Below the pieces are notes generated by a model. The model was given only the letters and a program-made list of their open reading frames with translations. It ran no database searches and was not told the origin of the DNA. A DNA stretch of 64,000 bases from Pollutiaquabacter aromativorans (lineage in GTDB: Bacteria > Bacteroidota > Bacteroidia > AKYH767-A > 2013-40CM-41-45): the NCBI GenBank assembly GCA_049177215.1, contig CP185379.1, forward strand, positions 992,001 through 1,056,000. Direction: 5' to 3'. The translations under genes were made by a program, and so were the position numbers. Shown here one piece after another: positions 51,737-59,293 of the stretch (the first letter of the stretch is position 1; each line of letters begins with the position of its first letter).

Positions 51737-53269
51737 TCACCCCACCACCACCCGCACCCTCCTGCCGTCGCTCAGCCGGAGCAGGTAGAGGCCGGGGCTG
51801 AAGGCGGATAGGTCGAGGGGGTAGGCGGTGGCCGGTGGCAGCTCGGTGTTCAGCAGGAGGTTGCCGGAGGCATCAAGCACCTGCAGGATGGTGCCCCGGC
51901 CGAAGGGAGCGCTGCTGCGCAGCAGGCAGCGGCCCCGGGGAGCGGGGTTGGGAAACACCTCCAGGTACGAGGCACTGAGCGCGTCCTGTTGCAGGCCGTT
52001 GGTGAGTGTATCGCAGGGGCTGCCGGCAAGGGGGCCCAGGCTGTAGTCGGCGTTGTTGGGAAGTCCGTAATAGGTGCGTTTGCCACCCAGGTAGAAGCTG
52101 AAGGGGCGGTAGTCGCAGGCCGGTCCGTCCAGGTCGGGCTGGTGGATCACGCTCAGGTTCTGGTTCACGTAGTTGCGCACGCTATCGGGGTAGGGGTAGC
52201 AATACACGCCCGGGCACTCGTATGCCCGGGTGAAATACACCCTGCCGTCGGGGCCGCGCCGCACCGCGCCGGTGCCGATGGGCGGATAGAACACGTCCAG
52301 GGTATCGCAACTGCCAGGCACATCGGTGGCGCTCAGGTTGAATTGCAACAGGTAGCCGTGGTCCATGGTGGAGAAAAATGCCGAAGTAGAGACATAGAGC
52401 ATCTCGCCATTGGGAGAATAAGCTCCTTCCCAAAAGATGCGGTTGTAACCCGAGGTCTGCTCGGGAAAGATGAGCCGGCGCTGACTGATCTGCCCGCTGC
52501 AACGGTCGAAATCGTACTCGCACATGAAACCCCGTGCATTAATCAGTAGGAAATGATTACCATCGGGATGCCATACAATTCGTTGAATATCGAGATCGGA
52601 CGCCAGCCCCATGTCCTGGGTATCGGGTGGGCTGATACCAGATGGAGTAACCTCAAGTACATAGAACCGGTTGGTCTGGCCGGATGATTGACTGGACATT
52701 TTACCGATCACCCACCAGTCGCGTCCGTTTCCATGGCGGATGGCGGTGAGGCAGTCGGCGTACTCCTCCTGTCCCACCTGCCGGTTCTGGTCCACCACAT
52801 CGCCCAGCCCCCCACGCAGGGTCATGTCAACCTCAGTGCAGTACAGACCGATCAGCGAAAAGAAGGAGATGTAACTGAATACATAAAAACGGTCGTTCCA
52901 ACCAGGGCGCGGAACAATCACGATACCATTGTAAGCGCCCGGCCCGTATACGGAGTCGCAGCCTGGCATAACGATATCATTGGAGTCAAAAATCAAAGTA
53001 CTGTAAACACCGGTAAAAGGATGATCTCCGACATAAAATAGTTGTTCGCCAAGATCAGTATTGATATCTGCGTTTGATCCCTTTGTTCGTGTAGCTGAGT
53101 GAAAGGGCAGGGCGCCCAGTCCGGGATCACGAAAGTCAATACCGGCTGAATCACCGAAGTGCCAGACATGCTGATTGAACTGCGCTTCAGAGAATCGGGG
53201 GAACGCCAGCAGCAGGCAACACCAGAAAAGATGAAACAATACCCCATTATATAGGTGATGCCGGTTCAT
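51737..53269 (-). CDS. T9SS cargo protein, beta-propeller-like, copy 2
   Basis: 510 residues, a paralogue of the protein at 43838. The signal peptide (ending RFSEA-Q) and the first about 140 residues (FNQHVWHFGDSAGIDFRDP ... VYGPGAYNGIVIVPRPGW) are clearly diverged from copy 1. From IGLYCTEVDMTLRGG onward the two are almost identical, except a short island (FWEGAYSPNGEMLYVSTSAF against FNEGAFSPNGELLYVSTVAF). It ends in the same type A T9SS domain. It is the most upstream gene of the island on the minus strand; a 496-base gap separates it from the large gene, so co-transcription is uncertain. Confidence 0.88.
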   Translation of the reverse strand: MNRHHLYNGVLFHLFWCCLLLAFPRFSEAQFNQHVWHFGDSAGIDFRDPGLGALPFHSATRTKGSNADINTDLGEQLFYVGDHPFTGVYSTLIFDSNDIVMPGCDSVYGPGAYNGIVIVPRPGWNDRFYVFSYISFFSLIGLYCTEVDMTLRGGLGDVVDQNRQVGQEEYADCLTAIRHGNGRDWWVIGKMSSQSSGQTNRFYVLEVTPSGISPPDTQDMGLASDLDIQRIVWHPDGNHFLLINARGFMCEYDFDRCSGQISQRRLIFPEQTSGYNRIFWEGAYSPNGEMLYVSTSAFFSTMDHGYLLQFNLSATDVPGSCDTLDVFYPPIGTGAVRRGPDGRVYFTRAYECPGVYCYPYPDSVRNYVNQNLSVIHQPDLDGPACDYRPFSFYLGGKRTYYGLPNNADYSLGPLAGSPCDTLTNGLQQDALSASYLEVFPNPAPRGRCLLRSSAPFGRGTILQVLDASGNLLLNTELPPATAYPLDLSAFSPGLYLLRLSDGRRVRVVVG

Positions 53270-53323
53270 TGGACAAAGGTTCAGGTAGAAAGTTAAGCAA
53301 AGGATGGGAGAAGGGAAAGGGGG

Positions 53324-53456
53324 GTAATTAGTAATTAGAAACTAATCACTAATCACTAATCACTAATCACTAGTTACTAGTTACCAGTTACTAGTTACCA
53401 GTTACTAGTTACCAGTTACGAGTTACCAGTTACCAGTTTCCAGTTTCCAGTTTCCC
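53324..53456. repeat. Degenerate tandem heptamer array E (19 units)
   Basis: Exactly 133 bases, 19 units of 7: GTAATTA twice, GAAACTA, ATCACTA four times, then GTTACTA/GTTACCA alternating, GTTACGA, GTTACCA and GTTTCCA. It lies immediately beyond the purA stop on its 3' side and upstream of copy 2. Confidence 0.9.
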
Positions 53457-53458
53457 AC

Positions 53459-54736
53459 TCATTTCCTTCCTCGAAGAATCGTCTGTTTCCGGTCGGGTCC
53501 TACGGACACTATACTCACCGGCACATTCAGATTTTCTTCGATCCAGGCGATGTACTCGGAGAGTTCTTTCGGGAATTCAGACTCCCGGGTGACGCCGGTA
53601 AGGTCTTTTTTCCATCCGGGGAATTCCTTGTAAACCGGGCGTATATCGGCATGCACGATCTCGTAGGGCATGTAGTCGATGCGTTTTCCGTCGATCTCGT
53701 AATGCGTACAGACTTTGATCGTTTCAAAACCGCTGAGTACATCCGGTTTCGTCATCGTAAGATCGGTGACGCCGTTGATGCGGATCGCATAGCGCAGGGC
53801 GGGGAGGTCGAGCCAGCCGCAGCGACGGGGACGGCCGGTAGTCGCGCCGAATTCGTGTCCGGCTTTTCGCATGCGCTCGCCGGTTTCGTCGTGCAATTCG
53901 GTTGGGAAAGGTCCGCTGCCGACCCGGGTGCAATAGGCTTTGAAGATGCCGTACACACGACCGATGTTGCGCGGTGCAACACCCAATCCGGTGCAGGCGC
54001 CGGCGGTGATCGTGTTGGAGGAGGTGACAAACGGATACGATCCAAAGTCGATATCAAGTAACGATCCTTGCGCGCCCTCAGCGAGTATTCGGCGATGGGC
54101 CGCCAGCTGATCGTGGATCAGATGTTCGCTGTCGACGAAGGGCAAGTCGCGCAGGAAGGTGATGGCTGCAAAGAAGGGCGCTTCGAGTTCCTCCAGTCGG
54201 TAGTCGGTGTACTGCATACCCTGAAGCAACTCCAGGTGCTTGTTCCGAAGTTTTTCGTAACGCTGTTGAAAGTCGGATGCTTCCGTATCGCCGACCCGAA
54301 GGCCGTTGCGTCCGGTCTTATCCATGTAGGTAGGGCCAATGCCACGCAAGGTGGATCCGATCTTGTCTTTCCCCTTCAGCGCCTCGGAAGCGGCATCGAG
54401 TAACCGATGCGTTGGAAGAATGAGATGCGCTTTGCGGGAAATGAACAGTCGGTCCTTTACCGGAACCTGCAACTGTTGCAAGGCTTCCACTTCACGCCGC
54501 AGGGTGACCGGATCGATGACCACACCATTGCCCACGATGTTCATGACACCTTCCCGGAAGATGCCACTGGGTATCGTATGCAGAACGTGTTTGATGCCTT
54601 CGAATTCCAGTGTATGTCCCGCATTGGGGCCACCCTGAAAGCGGGCGATCACCTGGTACTCGGGTGTGAGAACGTCAACGATTTTTCCTTTGCCTTCGTC
54701 TCCCCATTGGAGGCCGAGCAGAACGTCTACGGACAT
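53459..54736 (-). CDS. purA: Adenylosuccinate synthetase
   Basis: 425 residues. It has the GTP-binding start LLGLQWGDEGKGKIVDVL, then GGPNAGHTLEFEG, IGPTYMDKTGRNGLRVGD, GAQGSLLDIDFGSYPFVTSS and TTGRPRRCGWLDLPALRYA. It couples GTP hydrolysis to condensation of IMP with aspartate, the first committed step to AMP. The length and motifs are complete. In Bacteroidota it often follows relA/spoT and fur, as here, with a STAS gene between. Confidence 0.97.
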   Translation of the reverse strand: MSVDVLLGLQWGDEGKGKIVDVLTPEYQVIARFQGGPNAGHTLEFEGIKHVLHTIPSGIFREGVMNIVGNGVVIDPVTLRREVEALQQLQVPVKDRLFISRKAHLILPTHRLLDAASEALKGKDKIGSTLRGIGPTYMDKTGRNGLRVGDTEASDFQQRYEKLRNKHLELLQGMQYTDYRLEELEAPFFAAITFLRDLPFVDSEHLIHDQLAAHRRILAEGAQGSLLDIDFGSYPFVTSSNTITAGACTGLGVAPRNIGRVYGIFKAYCTRVGSGPFPTELHDETGERMRKAGHEFGATTGRPRRCGWLDLPALRYAIRINGVTDLTMTKPDVLSGFETIKVCTHYEIDGKRIDYMPYEIVHADIRPVYKEFPGWKKDLTGVTRESEFPKELSEYIAWIEENLNVPVSIVSVGPDRKQTILRGRK

Positions 54737-54781
54737 GTCGGGATGGGCTTTCGCCTGGATATTACCGGTGTGGAAATGAAA

Positions 54782-54808
54782 ACATCCCGTGGAACGGACA
54801 CGGGATGT
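54782..54808 (-). terminator. Terminator after the STAS gene
   Basis: A perfect 10-bp stem (54782-54791 ACATCCCGTG against 54799-54808) with a seven-base loop lies 24 bases after the STAS stop. On the minus strand it is followed by TTTTCATTT. It separates the STAS gene from purA. Confidence 0.75.
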
Positions 54809-54832
54809 AGTTTGCTATCAGGTTTCGCTCCA

Positions 54833-55180
54833 TCAGTTTTGGAATTGCCGGATGGCGGCCGGCAGGTCCTCGGTGATGGTGAATACGGTATTCAGTTTAG
54901 TGATGATCAGCAGTTCCTTGATCTTGTCCGAAATACTGCAGATCGTGGTGTCGCCGCCATTCTTGCGGCTTTTCGTGAGAATGTTTACAAGTACATTCAG
55001 TCCGTTGCTGTTAAGGTAACGGAAGTGTTCCATCGAGATCACAAAATTGTTGATGCCTTTCTCAATGACGTCCTGTATTTCCTCCAACAAGGGGGTCGCC
55101 TGATTCTTATCGATCAGGTTGCCGCTCATTTCTACAATCGCGTAGGTGCCGTGATTGATGATCTTATACGTGAAATCCAT
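54833..55180 (-). CDS. STAS domain protein, anti-anti-sigma factor-like
   Basis: 115 residues, a single STAS domain: YAIVEMSGNLIDKNQA, then the phosphorylation loop FRYLNSNGLNVLVNIL with the conserved Ser, then ISDKIKELLIITKLNTVF. SpoIIAA-like proteins of this type are switched by an anti-sigma kinase and PP2C phosphatase; neither gene is nearby. A box TACTTTTA lies about 6 bases before the ATG on the minus strand, suggesting a leaderless transcript. A terminator follows. The partner is unknown. Confidence 0.88.
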   Translation of the reverse strand: MDFTYKIINHGTYAIVEMSGNLIDKNQATPLLEEIQDVIEKGINNFVISMEHFRYLNSNGLNVLVNILTKSRKNGGDTTICSISDKIKELLIITKLNTVFTITEDLPAAIRQFQN

Positions 55181-55343
55181 GCGGTAAAAGTAAGGATTCT
55201 CCCCGGATAGGCCTTAAGCGATTGATTTGTAAATTATTAACACATCAACGCTGAGAACCAACGCCGTTCAATGGTTGGGAAGCGACATAGCCGGTTACAC
55301 AACACCATTAACGGACAATTCAATGTAATTTTTTTCGTCACCA

Positions 55344-55385
55344 GCCTACCGCTCACCGCCTACTGCCTACTGGAAACTGCCATCT
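55344..55385. repeat. Short heptamer array F
   Basis: Six 7-base units, GCCTACC, GCTCACC, GCCTACT, GCCTACT, GGAAACT, GCCATCT, lie just beyond the fur stop (55399). It is the shortest of the six loci but keeps the period. Confidence 0.6.
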
Positions 55386-55398
55386 TCTGCATTATCAC

Positions 55399-55881
55399 TC
55401 ACTTCCCGGCACCGCTCAACCGCCGACTACAACTCCCCGTCTCCTTCAGCTCTCTGCACTTACCAAAAAGATTCAAGGCATGATGGTTCACGTCGAAGCG
55501 AAGTATTTCGCCCATGGTCGACTGGATCTGCTGGATGCGCGGGTCACAGAACTCAAAGATCTGCTCACAGTCCTGGCAGATCAGGTGGTCGTGCTGCTTG
55601 TACGTGTAAGACTTCTCAAAGCGGGCCAGGTTCTTGCCGAACTGATGACGGGTGATCAGCTCCGATTCCAGCAGTAGGTCAATTGTATTATACAAGGTGG
55701 CGCGACTGATGCTGAGCCCTTTGTTCTTCATGCGGACAAAAAGCGATTCGACATCGAAGTGTTCGTCCATCGAGTAAATCTCCTCCAGGATGGCGAAGCG
55801 CTCTGCGGTTTTCCGATGCCCCTGGGCTTCGAGAAAGGTGGTGAATACCTGGCGGACTTTGTTGATGTCGGGTGTGCTCAC
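55399..55881 (-). CDS. Fur family transcriptional regulator
   Basis: 160 residues. The winged-helix domain contains HRKTAERFAILEEIYS and ISRATLYNTIDLLLESELI, and the metal/dimer domain contains KQHDHLICQDCEQIFEFCD. It could be Fur, PerR or Zur; the second-site cysteines are only partly present (one CxxC motif), so the metal is undecided. The start is 13 bases after the relA/spoT stop, so it is in that operon. An iron role would fit the MbfA-type exporter elsewhere in the window, but no operator was identified. Confidence 0.88.
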   Translation of the reverse strand: MSTPDINKVRQVFTTFLEAQGHRKTAERFAILEEIYSMDEHFDVESLFVRMKNKGLSISRATLYNTIDLLLESELITRHQFGKNLARFEKSYTYKQHDHLICQDCEQIFEFCDPRIQQIQSTMGEILRFDVNHHALNLFGKCRELKETGSCSRRLSGAGK

Positions 55882-55894
55882 GAAGTAGGGGGGA

Positions 55895-58132
55895 TTAAGC
55901 CGCGTCGATACGGCCGACGGTGAGAATGCCGTGGATTTCTTTCAATTTCTTGATTAGCTTGTCGAGATGGGCGGTATCGTGTACGAAGAGCATGATCTTT
56001 CCTTCGAAGATGCCGTCGTTCGATTCGATACTGATGCTGCGCATGTTCACCTTGAGTTCGCTGGAGATGACTTTCGAGATCTTGTTCACGACCCCGACAT
56101 CGTCGAGGCCGGTGAGCCGCACGCCGGCGAGGAAGGCGATCTGTTGCTGGTTCGTCCACTTCGCCTTCACAATGCGGTAAGCATAGTTCGACATCAGCCG
56201 GATCGCGTTCGGGCAACTCACGCGGTGGATCTTGATGCCTTCGTTCACGGTAATGAAGCCGAATACGTCATCGCCGGGGATCGGATTGCAACAAGGCGAA
56301 AGTTTGTAATCGATGCGTTCGAGGTTCTCGCCGATCACAAGGTTGTCGCTGGAACCCCTTACGTTCTTGACGAGTTGCTCGAGCGAGACCGGCGCGTCTT
56401 GTTTGGCGGGTGTCCGGGCTTTGATGCCGCCTTTTTCGATGGCGAATTCTTTCAGGTCCTGGACATCAATGATGCCTTTCGCGACCCGGTAAAACAATTC
56501 GAGGCTGGTGGGGATCTTGTAATAGGCGAGCAACTCGTTGAGATTCTCGTGGTTCAGTTCCAGCTTCAGGTGGCGGAACTTTCGTTCCAGGATCTCTTTG
56601 CCGTCTTCCGCCAGCTTTTTCTTCTCTTCCTTCAGCGCCGTCTTGATCTTCGACTTGGCTTTTGCCGTCACCACATAGGAAAGCCAGTCTTCTTTCGGCG
56701 TTTGTTTATTGGAAGTCAGAATCTCCACCTGGTCGCCGCTCCGGAGCTTGTGACTGAGCGGTACGAGCTTGTGATTCACCTTGGCGCCGATGCACTTGCT
56801 GCCGACATCGGAATGGATCTCGAAGGCGAAATCCAGCGCGGTGGCGTTTCCCGGCAAAGTCTTCAATTCACCCTTCGGGGTGAAGACGAACATCTCATCC
56901 GAAAAGAGGTTCAGCTTGAAGTCGTCGATGAAGTCGAGCGCGTTCGAGTCGGGGTTCTCGAGCAACTCCCGGATTTTCTTGATCCATTCGTCGAGTGCGG
57001 ATTCACCGGAAGATTCCTTGTATTTCCAGTGCGCGGCGTATCCCTTTTCGGCGATCTCGTCCATGCGCTTCGAACGGATCTGTACTTCAACCCACTTCCC
57101 GCCCGGACCCATGACGGTCGTATGCAGGGACTCGTAACCGTTCGCCTTGGGCGTACTGATCCAGTCGCGCAAGCGGTCGGGGTTCGGATGGTAAAAGTCG
57201 GTAATGATGGAGTAGCAACGCCAGCACATGGCTTTCTCATCGGCATCTTCGGCGTCGATGATGATTCGGATGGCAAAGATGTCGTAGATTTCTTCGAAGC
57301 CTACACCCTGGCGGAGCATTTTACTGCGGATCGACTGAATCGATTTGGTCCTCCATTTGATCTCACAACGGAATCCCTGACGGGCCAGTTCGTGCCGGAT
57401 CGGTTCGATGAACTCGTTGATATACTTGTTACGCTCACGCCGGGTTTGTTGCAGCTTTTCCGAAATGTCGTTGTAGGTTTCCGGCTCGGTGTACTTCAAG
57501 GCTAGATCTTCCAACTCGGTCTTAATGGAGTAAAGACCGAGGCGATGAGCGAGGGGCGCGTAAAGGAAGGCCGTTTCACTGGCGATCTTCAACTGCTTTT
57601 CGCGTTTCATCGAATCGAGCGTCCGCATGTTGTGCAGGCGGTCGGCCAGTTTGATGAGGATCACGCGGACGTCGTCGGAGAGCGTCAGCAGCATTTTCCG
57701 GAAGTTCTCCGCCTGGATCGAACTGCCGTTCAGGACGACTCCGGAGATCTTGGTCAGCCCGTCTACAATCGACGCGGCCTTTTCACCAAAGGAATTCTTG
57801 ATGTCATCCAGCGTAAGATGGGTGTCTTCTACCGTGTCGTGTAATAAGGCACAGACGATGGCCAGTGGTCCAAGGCCGATCTCTTCGGTACAGATCTGGG
57901 CGACAGCGAGCGGGTGCAGGATGTAGGGTTCGCCGGTCTTTCGGCGCATGTCCTTGTGGGCTTCGAGCGCCATATCGAAGGCAAGGCGGATCATCTTCTT
58001 ATCGCCCTTACCCATCGAGGGTCGCAACGAACGCAGCAACGCCCGGTAAGCCTTCAGGATCGTATCCTTTTCGGCTTCCGAATTCGTTGCACCGTTTGGT
58101 GTTGAATCGCGCAGGTCCTGTTCGTTCGCCAT
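55895..58132 (-). CDS. relA/spoT: Bifunctional (p)ppGpp synthase/hydrolase
   Basis: 745 residues in Rel/SpoT order: HD hydrolase domain (about 50-200; YILHPLAVAQI, LLHDTVEDT, KLADRLHNMRTL), synthetase domain (about 240-360; TPKANGYESLHTTVMGP, VEVQIRSKRMDEIAEKGYAAHW), TGS domain (about 410-470; FVFTPKGELKTLPGNATALDFAFEIH), a linker with a Cys pair (SPCCNPIPGDDVFGFIT) and a C-terminal ACT domain. Hydrolase motifs (HD, ED) and synthetase motifs are intact, so both activities are expected. It makes and degrades the stringent-response alarmone. It lies between the FAH gene (9 bases upstream) and fur (13 bases downstream). Confidence 0.95.
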   Translation of the reverse strand: MANEQDLRDSTPNGATNSEAEKDTILKAYRALLRSLRPSMGKGDKKMIRLAFDMALEAHKDMRRKTGEPYILHPLAVAQICTEEIGLGPLAIVCALLHDTVEDTHLTLDDIKNSFGEKAASIVDGLTKISGVVLNGSSIQAENFRKMLLTLSDDVRVILIKLADRLHNMRTLDSMKREKQLKIASETAFLYAPLAHRLGLYSIKTELEDLALKYTEPETYNDISEKLQQTRRERNKYINEFIEPIRHELARQGFRCEIKWRTKSIQSIRSKMLRQGVGFEEIYDIFAIRIIIDAEDADEKAMCWRCYSIITDFYHPNPDRLRDWISTPKANGYESLHTTVMGPGGKWVEVQIRSKRMDEIAEKGYAAHWKYKESSGESALDEWIKKIRELLENPDSNALDFIDDFKLNLFSDEMFVFTPKGELKTLPGNATALDFAFEIHSDVGSKCIGAKVNHKLVPLSHKLRSGDQVEILTSNKQTPKEDWLSYVVTAKAKSKIKTALKEEKKKLAEDGKEILERKFRHLKLELNHENLNELLAYYKIPTSLELFYRVAKGIIDVQDLKEFAIEKGGIKARTPAKQDAPVSLEQLVKNVRGSSDNLVIGENLERIDYKLSPCCNPIPGDDVFGFITVNEGIKIHRVSCPNAIRLMSNYAYRIVKAKWTNQQQIAFLAGVRLTGLDDVGVVNKISKVISSELKVNMRSISIESNDGIFEGKIMLFVHDTAHLDKLIKKLKEIHGILTVGRIDAA

Positions 58133-58141
58133 GATTCGTCC

Positions 58142-59173
58142 TCAGGCTTCCTGAGCCTGCTTCTTGATCGCAAGCAGCGAGAAGTCCGTATTTTCCTTCC
58201 GGATGGTGTTGCTCAGTCTGCCGAGTCCGGTGATCTCCATGTCGACCCGGTCGCCGTCCTGCAGCCACTGAACCGGATAGTTCGGATCCTGCAGCAATCC
58301 GGTGCCGTTCAATTCCAGAAAACAACCGGTGCCAACCGTGCCGGAGCCGATCACGTCGCCAGGAAGTATATCCACGCCGTAAGCACAGCGCTCCACGATC
58401 TCGGCAAACGTCCAGTCCATGTCTTTCATGTTCCCACTGCTGACCAACTTATCGTTCACCCAGCATTTCATAGTCAGATCATAGCTGTTGCCTACATGAC
58501 CCGGCTTGGGGCTGACGCGGTGGCTCTCCAATTCGTCGGGCGTCACCAGCCAGGGGCCGATGACGGTGGAGAAGTCCTTGCCCTTGGCCGGTCCGAGGTT
58601 CAATACCATTTCTTCCATTTGAAGTGTCCGCGCGCTCATATCGTTCATGATCAGATAGCCGAAAATATATTGATCGGCTTCCGATGCCCGGATGTTGCGT
58701 CCCTTCTTACCAATGACGATCGCCGACTCCAGTTCGAAATCCAGCTTTTGGAAATGGTCAGGCATACAACGGATTTCTCCTGGCCCCTGGATGGCGTTGT
58801 GATTCGTGAAATAGAAGATCGGATACTGATCGAACTCCGGGATCATGGGGACTTTTCGATTCCTTCTGGCCGCTGCTACATGTTGGCGGAACGCATATCC
58901 GTCACGACATGAAGTGGGACGGGGAACAGGTGCCATCAGGGCGTTTTCACCAACCGCCTCCGGGCTAAGATCGCTGTTGCCGGATCGGATCTTCGCATTG
59001 ATCTTCCGTGCGACTTCCCAGGATGCCTCACCGGCCCGGATGAATTCGAGCATATCGTCCGGGAGGGCTGTAAATCCGAGCGATTTGGCAGCATCCGGCA
59101 GGTTAAAGATGGATCCATCATGCCAAAGGCCGATACGTTCCCGGTTGCCAAGGCGATAGGTGACAAGTTTCAT
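58142..59173 (-). CDS. Fumarylacetoacetate hydrolase family protein
   Basis: 343 residues from MKLVTYRLGNRERIGLW. The FAH fold shows the metal-binding acidic residues in KLDFELESAIVIGKKGRNI and MNDMSARTLQ, with catalytic region FRQHVAAARRN and a C-terminal GDVIGSGTVGTGCFLELNG. With homogentisate dioxygenase encoded 3 kb away, it is likely the fumarylacetoacetase of tyrosine breakdown, giving fumarate and acetoacetate, though the family has other substrates. An in-frame ATG six codons upstream is less likely. It begins the operon FAH-relA/spoT-fur. Confidence 0.88.
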   Translation of the reverse strand: MKLVTYRLGNRERIGLWHDGSIFNLPDAAKSLGFTALPDDMLEFIRAGEASWEVARKINAKIRSGNSDLSPEAVGENALMAPVPRPTSCRDGYAFRQHVAAARRNRKVPMIPEFDQYPIFYFTNHNAIQGPGEIRCMPDHFQKLDFELESAIVIGKKGRNIRASEADQYIFGYLIMNDMSARTLQMEEMVLNLGPAKGKDFSTVIGPWLVTPDELESHRVSPKPGHVGNSYDLTMKCWVNDKLVSSGNMKDMDWTFAEIVERCAYGVDILPGDVIGSGTVGTGCFLELNGTGLLQDPNYPVQWLQDGDRVDMEITGLGRLSNTIRKENTDFSLLAIKKQAQEA

Positions 59174-59220
59174 GAGGAATTGGCTTTTCACAAAAATACG
59201 AAACGGGGAGGAGACCCCCG

Positions 59221-59254
59221 AAAAAACCGAAAGGCCCCATAGGGGCCCTCCGGT
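59221..59254 (-). terminator. Terminator after the 900-residue T9SS cargo gene
   Basis: GGCCCC ATA GGGGCC is enclosed by an outer ACCG/CGGT pairing. On the minus strand it is followed by a run of six Ts. It lies 40 bases beyond the stop at 59294. Confidence 0.85.
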
Positions 59255-59293
59255 TGTCTAACCAATCATCCAAACCAAACCATGAAAGGTGTC

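Noticed and set aside
51737..53269. The duplicated T9SS genes considered as a composite transposon or insertion sequence
   Set aside because: No transposase, no terminal inverted repeats and no target duplications were seen; recombination between heptamer arrays or gene conversion explains the pattern better.
55967..57505. A 512-codon open frame on the plus strand opposite relA/spoT
   Set aside because: It mirrors a fully conserved RelA/SpoT gene; its product has no family features. Long antisense frames are expected from the codon bias of this genome.
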